DNA of 64,000 bases, taken from positions 132,889 through 196,888 of the forward strand of contig NZ_JAOQJY010000005.1 in assembly GCF_025567525.1 (NCBI RefSeq), written 5' to 3'. Positions within the stretch are counted from its first letter, which is position 1, and each line of letters begins with the position of its first letter. Positions 51,635 through 59,084 of the stretch are shown here, one piece after another. The notes beneath the pieces are model-generated. The model had not been told where the DNA came from. It did no database searches and saw nothing but the letters and a program-made list of their open reading frames with translations. A program made the translations under genes and the position numbers. The stretch comes from Gallintestinimicrobium propionicum. GTDB taxonomy: Bacteria; Bacillota; Clostridia; Lachnospirales; Lachnospiraceae.

Positions 51635-52752
51635 TCGGAACAATCATCATTTTTTTACTGATCTTTTTCGTGATCGTAATGGGACACGAATTTGGTCATT
51701 TCCTGATTGCAAAAGTGAACGGCATCCGTGTGAATGAATTTGCAATCGGGATGGGACCGAAGATTGCAGGCTTTAAAAAGGGGGAAACGGAATATGTGCT
51801 GCGGGCGTTCCCGTTGGGCGGCGCATGCATTTTTGAAGGGGAAGACGGACTGGAAGCGGCGAAAGAAGAGGCATCTGCCGCAGGCACGCCGGCGGATAAA
51901 ACCGGACGGGGCGCTTTGCGGAATGTGCCGGTGGATGTGGATCGCGGAAATTTCCAGAACGCGCCGGTATGGAGCCGGATTGCCACTGTTTTTGCCGGAC
52001 CGTTGTTTAACTTTTTACTGGCATTTATTTTCGCAATTATGGTTGCGGGTTACGCCGGTGCAGATCTGCCGGTGCTTGGCAGCGTAGTGGAGGGTTCTGC
52101 AGCGGAGGCAGCCGGAATGCAGGCGGGAGACAAAATCCTGCGGTTTAACAGCAAAATCAATCTGGCACGGGAAATTTCCCTGGAAATGGCATTGAATAAA
52201 ACCGGAGAGCCTGTAAAAGTGGTATATGAGCGTGACGGTCAGGAGTATGAAACGACGCTGACGCCGATTTATAACGAAGAAGCAGGTAAATATCTGGTCG
52301 GCTTTCAGAATTATGCGTCCTATGATGAGGCGAAGGGGACAAAGCTGTTCCGTTATGCCTGGTACCAGCTGCGCTTTTGCATAAAAAATTCCGTGCTGAG
52401 CGTGAAATCCCTGGTAGAGGGTAAGTTGTCCAAGAACGACGTGGCAGGACCGGTTGGCATGGCACAGATCGTGGATCAGGTGAAAACAGCTGCAGAACCC
52501 GGCGGACCGATGCTTGTGTTCATGAACATGGTCAATCTGGCGATGCTTCTGTCAGTCAGCCTGGGCGTGATGAATTTGCTTCCGCTGCCCGCACTGGACG
52601 GTGGCAGACTGGTATTTTTGTTCCTGGAGGTACTTCGTGGAAAACCGATCCCACCGGAAAAAGAAGGCGTCATTCATTTCGCGGGCTTTGTCGCACTGAT
52701 GGTTCTGATGGTGTTTGTGATGTTCAATGATATTCAGAGAATTATCGGGTGA
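51631..52752 (+). CDS. rseP: site-2 intramembrane metalloprotease RseP/RasP
   Basis: 373-aa S2P protease. MGHEFGHFLIAKVNG contains the zinc HExxH. One PDZ domain (about 145-210; VVEGSAAEAAGMQAGDKILRF) precedes the third ligand motif PLPALDGGRLVF. A 40-residue charged insert (AAKEEASAAGTPADKTG) follows the second strand. The start is TTG 51631, whose bases form the TTGA overlap with the dxr stop. In B. subtilis RasP cleaves anti-sigma factors and signal peptides. Last gene of its operon. Confidence 0.93.
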   Translation: MIGTIIIFLLIFFVIVMGHEFGHFLIAKVNGIRVNEFAIGMGPKIAGFKKGETEYVLRAFPLGGACIFEGEDGLEAAKEEASAAGTPADKTGRGALRNVPVDVDRGNFQNAPVWSRIATVFAGPLFNFLLAFIFAIMVAGYAGADLPVLGSVVEGSAAEAAGMQAGDKILRFNSKINLAREISLEMALNKTGEPVKVVYERDGQEYETTLTPIYNEEAGKYLVGFQNYASYDEAKGTKLFRYAWYQLRFCIKNSVLSVKSLVEGKLSKNDVAGPVGMAQIVDQVKTAAEPGGPMLVFMNMVNLAMLLSVSLGVMNLLPLPALDGGRLVFLFLEVLRGKPIPPEKEGVIHFAGFVALMVLMVFVMFNDIQRIIG

Positions 52753-52775
52753 AAAGGTTTCGGATAGGAACCCGC

Positions 52776-52818
52776 TTGGGCGGCTGCCCCATTCCAAAAG
52801 ATGGTGCAGCCGCTCAAG
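52776..52818. terminator. long hairpin after rseP
   Basis: 18-base arms with CTTG-GCGGCTGC-CCAT pairing (one wobble, one mismatch) around an 8-base loop. The following TTATTT is only weakly U-rich, so termination efficiency is uncertain. Confidence 0.55.
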
Positions 52819-52824
52819 TTATTT

Positions 52825-52866
52825 ATTTCATAGGAAAATACGTCCTATGAAATAAAAACGCTCCGC
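52825..52866. repeat. 42-bp hairpin repeat, copy 2
   Basis: ATTTCATAGGA, 7-base loop, TCCTATGAAAT, then AAAAACGCTCCGC: 41 of 42 bases equal to copy 1 at 28767-28808. Lies just after the rseP hairpin. Confidence 0.85.
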
Positions 52867-52923
52867 GCGGATCGCACTGCAGCGGAATGGAAGAATGTCG
52901 CTTGCGCGACCCGCCGCAGGCGG

Positions 52924-52951
52924 AGAATCCTGCTTCGCAGGATTCTTTTTT
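52924..52951. terminator. terminator between rseP and the tRNA pair
   Basis: GAATCCTGC-TTC-GCAGGATTC followed by TTTTTT on the plus strand. Confidence 0.85.
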
Positions 52952-52963
52952 ATACAGTTTATA

Positions 52964-52998
52964 ACAATAGAATGCTCGCAGAGCGTGCATTCTATTGT
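52964..52998. repeat. 35-bp palindromic repeat, copy 6 (near-perfect)
   Basis: Identical over 35 bp to the copy at 37976-38010. Confidence 0.9.
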
Positions 52999-53049
52999 GT
53001 ATACAGAAAATAAGCCGTCAGAATCAACATTCTAACGGCTTATTTTGGA

Positions 53050-53122
53050 TGGACCCGATGGGATTCGAACCCACGGTCTCTGCGTTGCGAACGCAGCGCT
53101 TTCCCAGCTAAGCTACGAGCCC
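53050..53122 (-). tRNA. tRNA-Ala (CGC)
   Basis: 73-nt cloverleaf, minus strand. Acceptor GGGCTCG with CGGGTCC gives the G3-U70 pair that marks alanine; anticodon loop TTCGCAA has anticodon CGC. Confidence 0.92.
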
Positions 53123-53171
53123 AAACATAATTTATGAAGAAAAATCAGACCTTTCATAAAAGGCACTGATA

Positions 53172-53245
53172 TGGAAGCAACGGGGCTCGAACCCGTGACC
53201 TCTCGCGTGTGAGGCGAACGCTCATCCCGGCTGAGCTATACTTCC
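53172..53245 (-). tRNA. tRNA-Val (CAC)
   Basis: 74-nt cloverleaf, minus strand. Acceptor GGAAGTA with TGCTTCC, anticodon loop CTCACAC with anticodon CAC. It is upstream of tRNA-Ala in the same transcript. Confidence 0.92.
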
Positions 53246-53262
53246 GTTTCCTGCTAAAGTTT

Positions 53263-53290
53263 ATTTTAGCACTTTCCAGGCAGGAATCAA
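53263..53290 (-). promoter_or_regulatory. promoter for tRNA-Val/tRNA-Ala
   Basis: On the minus strand TTGATT (at 53285-53290), 16-base spacer, TAAAAT (at 53263-53268), 18 bases before tRNA-Val. Confidence 0.65.
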
Positions 53291-53340
53291 GTGGCAGATG
53301 GAAAAAAATGCTGTTCACAGTCATGCTGTTATAAGCAGAC

Positions 53341-53382
53341 GTACCGTTTGCAAACTGAAGCGGTACAGCGTTTGCAAACGCT
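53341..53382. repeat. paired palindromes with GTTTGCAAAC core
   Basis: GTTTGCAAAC occurs at 53346-53355 and 53370-53379. The first lies within GTACCG ... CGGTAC; the second is the centre of the perfect 16-base palindrome AGCGTTTGCAAACGCT (53367-53382). No T-run. Could be a protein-binding site or RNA hairpins. Confidence 0.6.
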
Positions 53383-53401
53383 GCAGTTACTGTGATTCAT
53401 G

Positions 53402-53435
53402 ACATAGAATGCTCGCAGAGCGTGCATTCTATTGT
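53402..53435. repeat. 35-bp palindromic repeat, copy 7 (one base short)
   Basis: ATTCATG then ACATAGAATGCTCGC-AGA-GCGTGCATTCTATTGT: one A is missing from the left arm. Its right arm supplies the TAG stop and the last Gln codon of the minus-strand DUF1836 gene. Confidence 0.85.
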
Positions 53436-54076
53436 TTTTTATCAGAACGACTGTGACGGGAGCGGTGTTCTGTGGTGTCTGTTTCTTTTGCGCTGCAGCT
53501 GTCGATCAGTTTTTCAATCAACATTTTTTTAACATAGACGTCAAAACTGAGCATGCAGATGAAAGAAAAGGTCTGGAGAAATTCCTGATCCTCTGTGGCA
53601 GCATCCGAAAAGGTTTCCTGAGCTTTGTGATATTTGCGTACGACGTCCTGCTTCATTACTTCAACTTCTTCCCGCTCGAGACTAAACACCTCGTTATAGA
53701 TCGTTTCAAGCTTCAGCCCTTCGTTTCCGGCAAAGAAACGGTCGGTAATCGGTTTTAATACGGTCTGAATGTCGCTGATTGACAGGATGCCCTTGAAATA
53801 ATAGATAAAAATCAAAAGCAGCATGTGCTCGCGGGAATATTTCTTGCGGACGGGCGGCGGCAGCAGGTCGTTTTTGGCGTAGTTGTTGATCATGGTTTTG
53901 GTCAGGATCTTGTCCACTTCGGGATTACGGGCAGCATTTTTCAGACGGCTGTCCATAAAAGTCGTCACCTGATCCATGTATAATTCGATATCTGGGATAT
54001 CATCCGGACGGATATAATCAATACGGTCCAGACTATCCAAAATACTTTGTAAAAGATCCCCTGTTTCCAGTGTCAT
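53429..54076 (-). CDS. DUF1836-family protein, probable regulator
   Basis: 215 aa. The N-terminal half contains a MerR-like helix-turn-helix stretch (LTKTMINNYAKNDLLPPPVRKKYSREHM, in parts) and LLLIFIYYFKGILSISDIQTVL, as in DUF1836 proteins. The C-terminal part is helical and ends in a charged tail (TEHRSRHSRSDKKQ). AGGAG lies 8 bases before the ATG. Its promoter overlaps a perfect palindrome at 54117-54130, which fits self-regulation, though this is inference. Its stop codon lies in a palindromic repeat copy. Function in the cell unknown. Confidence 0.75.
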   Translation of the reverse strand: MTLETGDLLQSILDSLDRIDYIRPDDIPDIELYMDQVTTFMDSRLKNAARNPEVDKILTKTMINNYAKNDLLPPPVRKKYSREHMLLLIFIYYFKGILSISDIQTVLKPITDRFFAGNEGLKLETIYNEVFSLEREEVEVMKQDVVRKYHKAQETFSDAATEDQEFLQTFSFICMLSFDVYVKKMLIEKLIDSCSAKETDTTEHRSRHSRSDKKQ

Positions 54077-54116
54077 ATGAAATGCTCCTGTTTTCCATAA
54101 GATAATGAAGATTGTT

Positions 54117-54130
54117 TAATGAATTCATTA
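54117..54130. promoter_or_regulatory. 14-bp palindrome, possible operator
   Basis: TAATGAATTCATTA, perfect dyad, overlapping the -10 of the DUF1836 promoter and lying between divergent genes. Confidence 0.45.
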
Positions 54131-54155
54131 TATAGTATTCAAAACCAGATGACAA
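54127..54155 (-). promoter_or_regulatory. promoter for the DUF1836 gene
   Basis: On the minus strand TTGTCA (at 54150-54155), 17-base spacer, TATAAT (at 54127-54132): near-consensus. Confidence 0.7.
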
Positions 54156-54260
54156 GAGAAAAGAAACTCAATATAGAAAGACCATTCTGTGAAGGGACAG
54201 CACATGGGACAATAGGAGCGCATAGGATAAAGAAACATGTGTTGAGGAAGCAGCTATTTT

Positions 54261-55286
54261 ATGAAAAAAAGAAGATGGATATGTCTGGCGCTGACAGCGG
54301 CGTTGACGATTGGCATGCTGGCAGGTTGCGGGCAGAAGAAAGATTTATCGGATGGAGGGGAGAAAAAGAAACTTCAGAAGGTTACGTTGAACGAGGTGGC
54401 GCATTCCATATTTTATGCGCCAATGTATGTGGCAATAGAAGAGGGCTATTTTAGAGAAGAGGGCATTGATCTGACGCTGGTGACAGGATTCGGTGCGGAT
54501 AAGACCGTTACGGCAGTGTTGGCGGGAGAGGCGGATATCGGTTTCATGGGCTCCGAATCAACGATATATACAAAAAACGGCGGAGCCGAGGATTATCTGA
54601 TCAATTTCGCACAGCTGACGCAGCGTGCCGGAAACTTCCTCGTTGCGAGGGAACCGATCGAGAATTTCGAGTGGGATATGCTGAAGGGCAAAAAAGTGCT
54701 GGGCGGCAGGGCAGGCGGCATGCCGGAAATGGTATTTGAATATATTTTAAAGCAGTACAACATTGATCCGACCGAAGATCTTTCCATCGACCAGAGCATC
54801 GATTTTGGTTCCACGGCAGCAGCATTTTCCGGCGGGCAGGGGGACTTCACAGTAGAATTCGAGCCTCATGCAACTGCCCTGGAGCAAAAAGGTGACGGCT
54901 ATGTTGTCGCTTCGCTGGGAGAAGAGTCCGGTTATGTGCCCTATACGGCATTTTCTGCGAAAAAGAGTTATCTGGAAGCGCACCCGGATACCGTGCAGGC
55001 CTTTGTAAATGCGCTGCAGCGCGGCATGGAAAAGGTATCACAGAGCACGCCGGAAGAAATCGCAAAGATGATTGCGCCGCAGTTCCCGGAAACGGACGAA
55101 GCGGTGCTGACGGCGATTGTGAGACGCTATGTCGAGCAGGATACGTGGAAAACCGACCTGATTTTCTCGGAGGATGCATTTGTTCTGCTGCAGGATATTC
55201 TGGAAGAGGGCGGCGAGCTGACAAACCGCGTTGCATATGAAGATCTGGTCAATACAGAGTTTGCAAAAAAGGCGCTGGAGCGCTGA
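54261..55286 (+). CDS. ABC transporter substrate-binding lipoprotein, NMT1/SsuA-like
   Basis: 341 aa. The signal peptide ends in the lipobox MLAGC. The type II binding fold starts VTLNEVAHSIFYAPMYVAIEEGYFREEGIDLTLV (in parts), with GADKTVTAVLAGEADIGFMG and the Gly-rich LGGRAGGMPEMVFEYIL, as in NMT1/THI5-like and SsuA/TauA proteins. Candidate ligands are a pyrimidine thiamin precursor, a sulfonate or nitrate-like compound; sequence alone does not decide. No permease or ATPase is adjacent, so its partners must be encoded elsewhere. Upstream is the divergent DUF1836 gene. Confidence 0.83.
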   Translation: MKKRRWICLALTAALTIGMLAGCGQKKDLSDGGEKKKLQKVTLNEVAHSIFYAPMYVAIEEGYFREEGIDLTLVTGFGADKTVTAVLAGEADIGFMGSESTIYTKNGGAEDYLINFAQLTQRAGNFLVAREPIENFEWDMLKGKKVLGGRAGGMPEMVFEYILKQYNIDPTEDLSIDQSIDFGSTAAAFSGGQGDFTVEFEPHATALEQKGDGYVVASLGEESGYVPYTAFSAKKSYLEAHPDTVQAFVNALQRGMEKVSQSTPEEIAKMIAPQFPETDEAVLTAIVRRYVEQDTWKTDLIFSEDAFVLLQDILEEGGELTNRVAYEDLVNTEFAKKALER

Positions 55287-55305
55287 GCGTTTTGAAAACA
55301 GCAGC

Positions 55306-55357
55306 AAAAAAAGAGCGGAGACGCCGGAAAAGTTTTCCGGAGCCTTCGCTCTTTTTT
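55306..55357 (+). terminator. terminator of the binding-protein gene
   Basis: AAAAGAGCGGAG ... CCTTCGCTCTTTTTT with an inner CCGGAAAAGTTTTCCGG hairpin. The A run may let it also end the convergent yerC transcript. Confidence 0.8.
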
Positions 55358-55452
55358 ACTCATGTAATGTAGACAAAATGTGTGCATTACGGTGTTCACC
55401 GGATCCGATTCCAAATCCTGTTGCAGGGTACCCCCTCTTGGACCTGCGGGAC

Positions 55453-55764
55453 TTACTGTTCCGAATCGGGTTCGGAAGCTTCTGCCATTCTGGAGAAAAC
55501 CAACTCGTAGCCGTCGTTGCCGTAATTTAAGGAACGGTTGACGCGGCTGATTGTAGCAGTGGAAGCGCCTGTTTTTTCTGCGATATCCAGATAGGTTTTG
55601 CCTTCCTTTAGCATGGCTGCAACCTCAAAACGCTGGGAGAGGGAAAGCAGCTCATTGACAGTGCAGAGATCTTCGAAAAATGCGTAGCATTCTTCCTTGT
55701 TCTGCAGGCTCAAGATCGCGTCAAACAGGTGATCTACGGCCTCCGTTTTAATTTTTTTGTTCAT
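55453..55764 (-). CDS. yerC: YerC/YecD family TrpR-like regulator
   Basis: 103-aa DNA-binding protein of the TrpR superfamily. LFDAILSLQNKEECYAFFEDL, LSLSQRFEVAAMLKEGKTYLDIAEKTGASTATISRV (in parts, the helix-turn-helix) and NRSLNYGNDGYELVF are typical. AAAGGAG precedes the ATG. It is divergent from pcrA, the usual neighbour in Firmicutes. It resembles TrpR in fold only; a link to the Trp importer at 1-4 kb is not shown. Confidence 0.9.
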   Translation of the reverse strand: MNKKIKTEAVDHLFDAILSLQNKEECYAFFEDLCTVNELLSLSQRFEVAAMLKEGKTYLDIAEKTGASTATISRVNRSLNYGNDGYELVFSRMAEASEPDSEQ

Positions 55765-55874
55765 CCGACTAACTCCTTTACTTTTCTAATGGAGTGGACT
55801 TCGTTCGTCCATATGTTTCTATTTTAACATATTAAAGTCTAAAAGTAAAGCGGACAAAGACAGCGTCTTTCGTC

Positions 55875-55903
55875 TTGTATCGCAGACTAAAATCTGTTAA
55901 AAT
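55875..55903 (+). promoter_or_regulatory. promoter for pcrA
   Basis: TTGTAT (55875-55880), 17-base spacer, TAAAAT (55898-55903), 48 bp before the chosen start. Confidence 0.65.
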
Positions 55904-55950
55904 CGAAAAGACACTTATAGATGGAAAAAAACAGGAAACAGTGGGGAACT

Positions 55951-58473
55951 ATGAGCATTTACGATACCTTAAATGACAGACAGCGGGAAGCTGTTTTTAA
56001 AACAAAGGGACCGGTGCTGATTCTGGCGGGAGCGGGAAGCGGAAAGACCAGGGTGTTGACGCACCGTATTTCCTATCTGATTGAGCACGAAGGCGTAAAG
56101 CCGTGGAATATTCTGGCGATCACCTTTACCAATAAAGCTGCCGGGGAGATGCGTGAACGAGTGGACGATCTGATCGGGCACGGCGCGGAACAGATCTGGG
56201 TTTCGACGTTTCACTCCACCTGCGTGCGGATTCTGAGACGTTACATCGACCACCTCGGCTATTCGACAAATTTTACGATTTACGATACGGATGACAGCAA
56301 GAACATCATCAAAGAGGTCTGCAAAAAGCTGCAGATTGATACGAAGGTTTATAAGGAACGGAGCCTGATGTCCGCAATTTCTTCCGCAAAGGACGAGCTG
56401 ATTTCCCCGACGGAATATGCGCTCTCCGCGATGGGAGATTTTTCCAAGCAGAAAATCGCGTCCGTTTATCAGGAATATCAGGCAGCTCTGAAAAAGAACA
56501 ATGCACTCGATTTTGATGACCTGATTGTCAAAACCGTAGAGCTGTTCAAAACCAGTCCAGAGGTGCTTGCGTACTATCAGGAGCGTTTTTTGTACATTAT
56601 GGTGGATGAGTATCAGGATACCAACACGGCGCAGTTTGAGCTGATCCGTTTGCTGGCGGATAAATACCGCAATCTTTGTGTTGTAGGTGATGACGATCAG
56701 TCGATCTACAAGTTCCGGGGTGCCAACATCAACAATATTCTGGATTATGAAAAATATTTTCCGGAAGCTGCGGTCATCAAGCTGGAGCAAAACTACCGTT
56801 CGACCCAGACGATTCTGGATGCTGCCAACGAGGTGATCCAAAACAACGTGGAACGAAAAAAGAAGATTCTCTGGACAGATAAGGGTGAAGGCAGCCTGAT
56901 CCATTTTAAACAGTTGGATACTGCATATGAAGAGGCGGAATTTATTGCAGATGATGTTTGCAAAAGAAAACGGAATCGGACAGCAGATTATAAAGACTGT
57001 GCAGTGCTTTACCGGACCAATGCCCAGGCGCGACTGCTGGAGGAACGGTTTATTATAGAAGGGATTCCCTATGATGTGGTCGGCGGCGTCAATTTCTATG
57101 CGAGAAAAGAAATTAAGGACATTTTGGCATATTTAAAGACGATTGACAACGGACAGGACGACTTGCAGGTGCGCAGAATTATCAATATTCCGAAGCGTGG
57201 AATCGGTGCAACAACAGTCAACCGCGTGCAGGCATATGCGGAAGAAAACGAAATGAGCTTTTACGATGCCCTGCGGCAGGCGGATCAGATTCCCGGGCTT
57301 GGCAGAAGCGCATCGAAGCTGGAGCCGTTTGTGACGCTGATCCAGTCCTTTCGGGCGAAGCTGGAATATTATACATTAAAACAGCTGTTGGATGATATCG
57401 TAGAATCCACCGGCTATGTAAAAGAGTTGCAGGAGTCGGATGATGAGGAGGCGGAGGACAGAATCGCCAACATCAACGAATTAATTTCCAAGGTGGTTGC
57501 GTTTGAAGCGGCACACGAGGATGCGACGCTGAGCAGCTTTTTGCAGGAGGTTGCGCTGGTTGCGGATATTGATGGCGTGGAATCCGACAATAATAAAGTG
57601 CTTCTGATGACGCTGCATTCCGCAAAGGGACTGGAGTTTCCGATCGTTTATCTGGCTGGCATGGAGGATGGCATATTCCCAAGCTATATGAGCATCATGG
57701 ACGACGACCCGACTGCGATTGAGGAAGAACGTCGTCTGGCATATGTCGGAATCACCCGTGCGCGGGAGGAACTTACGATCACCTGTGCAAAGCAACGTAT
57801 GATTCGTGGCGAGACGCAGTATAATCCGGTCAGCCGGTTCGTTAAGGAAATTCCCGCAAATCTGCTCGACCAGAGGGTAGGAGGATCGAAACGGTTTTCC
57901 TTTGAAAAAGAAGAGACGGATGATTACAGCGGTTTTTCAGGATTTTCCGGTTTCTCCGGTTTTTCCGGCTTTGGAGGCGGCAGCTCAAAGAACGAGAGCA
58001 CAGGCGGATGGAACGGCTTTGGCTCCACCGGACGCAGCAAGACAGGAGGCAGCGGATTTGGAAATAGCAGCTTTGGCACGCTGAATGCAGACACAAGGAG
58101 CAGCGCTTCTAAAGGCAGCTTCGCTGCGTCAGGCAAAACAGGCTTTTCCGGGGAAAGTTTTTCGACCGGCAGCTTTACCGGCTATGGAAAGCCAAGGGCA
58201 GTTGTGAAGCCGAAAAAAACCGCAGAGGACAGAAAACCTTTTATCGCGCAGGGGCTTGGCAGCTTAAACGGCGTGAACGGAATTTCCAGAGGCTCTGTAA
58301 AATCTACAGCGCTGGAATATGGTGTTGGCGACCGTGTGCGGCACTTAAAATACGGCGACGGAACGGTGACGGAGATCGTGGACGATCCGCGGGATTACAA
58401 GGTGACGATCCAGTTCGATGGAGCGGGTCAGAAGATTATGTATGCGGCGTTTGCAAAACTGAAAAAACTATAA
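55951..58473 (+). CDS. pcrA: ATP-dependent DNA helicase PcrA/UvrD
   Basis: 840-aa superfamily 1A 3'-5' helicase for repair and rolling-circle replication. NDRQREAVFKTKGPVLILAGAGSGKTRVLTHR (in parts, Q motif and Walker A), FTNKAAGEM, MVDEYQDTN (Walker B), VGDDDQSIYKFRGA, LEQNYRST, MTLHSAKGLEFPIVYL and VGITRAREEL are all intact. The C-terminal tail (about 650-770) is Gly/Ser/Phe-rich with four GFS repeats, followed by a Tudor-like RNA-polymerase-interacting end (VGDRVRHLKYGDGTVTEIVDD). ATG 55951 follows GGGG; ATG 55921 has no site. Confidence 0.94.
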   Translation: MSIYDTLNDRQREAVFKTKGPVLILAGAGSGKTRVLTHRISYLIEHEGVKPWNILAITFTNKAAGEMRERVDDLIGHGAEQIWVSTFHSTCVRILRRYIDHLGYSTNFTIYDTDDSKNIIKEVCKKLQIDTKVYKERSLMSAISSAKDELISPTEYALSAMGDFSKQKIASVYQEYQAALKKNNALDFDDLIVKTVELFKTSPEVLAYYQERFLYIMVDEYQDTNTAQFELIRLLADKYRNLCVVGDDDQSIYKFRGANINNILDYEKYFPEAAVIKLEQNYRSTQTILDAANEVIQNNVERKKKILWTDKGEGSLIHFKQLDTAYEEAEFIADDVCKRKRNRTADYKDCAVLYRTNAQARLLEERFIIEGIPYDVVGGVNFYARKEIKDILAYLKTIDNGQDDLQVRRIINIPKRGIGATTVNRVQAYAEENEMSFYDALRQADQIPGLGRSASKLEPFVTLIQSFRAKLEYYTLKQLLDDIVESTGYVKELQESDDEEAEDRIANINELISKVVAFEAAHEDATLSSFLQEVALVADIDGVESDNNKVLLMTLHSAKGLEFPIVYLAGMEDGIFPSYMSIMDDDPTAIEEERRLAYVGITRAREELTITCAKQRMIRGETQYNPVSRFVKEIPANLLDQRVGGSKRFSFEKEETDDYSGFSGFSGFSGFSGFGGGSSKNESTGGWNGFGSTGRSKTGGSGFGNSSFGTLNADTRSSASKGSFAASGKTGFSGESFSTGSFTGYGKPRAVVKPKKTAEDRKPFIAQGLGSLNGVNGISRGSVKSTALEYGVGDRVRHLKYGDGTVTEIVDDPRDYKVTIQFDGAGQKIMYAAFAKLKKL

Positions 58474-58567
58474 ATTTTCCGGATTCATATAGTAAAAGTA
58501 AAAAAAGGGTGGTATGATAAACACGACGATTGAATCATGAAAACAAGCAGAAAGGATGGAAGATAAT

Positions 58568-58834
58568 ATGGTAAAACTGGATGAAATTCTGGAAGCGGTG
58601 AAGTACAAAGAGGCGGCGAAGAAAAAAGAAGAGAAAAAGACCTGGATTCTCTGGATTCTGGCGATTATCGGCATCGTTGCGGCTGTGGCAGCAGTTGCCT
58701 ATGCAGTATATCGTTATCTGACTCCGGATTATCTGGAAGATTTTGACGACGACTTTGACGATGATTTTGAGGACGAGGATCTGGACAAGGAAGAACCTGA
58801 AAAAGAAGCTTCCGAAGAGAAGAAAGAGGACTAA
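58568..58834 (+). CDS. small single-pass membrane protein with acidic tail
   Basis: 88 aa. A short basic N-terminus (EAVKYKEAAKKKEEKKT) precedes one membrane helix (about 26-48; WILWILAIIGIVAAVAAVAY). A cytosolic or external tail of almost only Asp/Glu/Lys (FDDDFDDDFEDEDLDKEE) follows. No family assigned. ATG 58568 has GGAAG 5 bases upstream. Lies 94 bp after pcrA with no terminator between, so it may be in the same transcript. Confidence 0.68.
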   Translation: MVKLDEILEAVKYKEAAKKKEEKKTWILWILAIIGIVAAVAAVAYAVYRYLTPDYLEDFDDDFDDDFEDEDLDKEEPEKEASEEKKED

Positions 58835-58970
58835 GGATCGCGGAGACATACCATCAGGAGCAGACAGATCACGGTTTTTGTGTGTCTGAATACCCTTTGG
58901 TTTGGAACGGTAGGAACGCGATTTGGAAGTGTGCAGATAAAACTTTATAGGGTTGCGCACGCCGGAGATG

Positions 58971-59038
58971 ACGGGATGTTCTTGCGGGAGCGGAAAAATC
59001 AGAAATTTCGCTTTTCGTGGGGACATCCCGTTTTGTAA
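58971..59038 (+). terminator. terminator before rlmD/rumA
   Basis: ACGGGATGT pairs with ACATCCCGT across a branched 46-base loop, followed by TTTTG. It ends the small membrane-protein transcript or attenuates rumA. Confidence 0.55.
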
Positions 59039-59084
59039 TAAAATATGTTTTTGCATGGCAGTATGTTTGTGGAATGGAGGAGAG

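Noticed and set aside
55453..55764. TrpR repressor controlling the Trp importer
   Set aside because: The protein is YerC-type, found beside pcrA in most Firmicutes; the importer already has a T-box and shows no visible TrpR site.
55969..56904. 311-codon open frame on the minus strand
   Set aside because: Mirror of the pcrA helicase core; no ribosome site and no recognisable domains.
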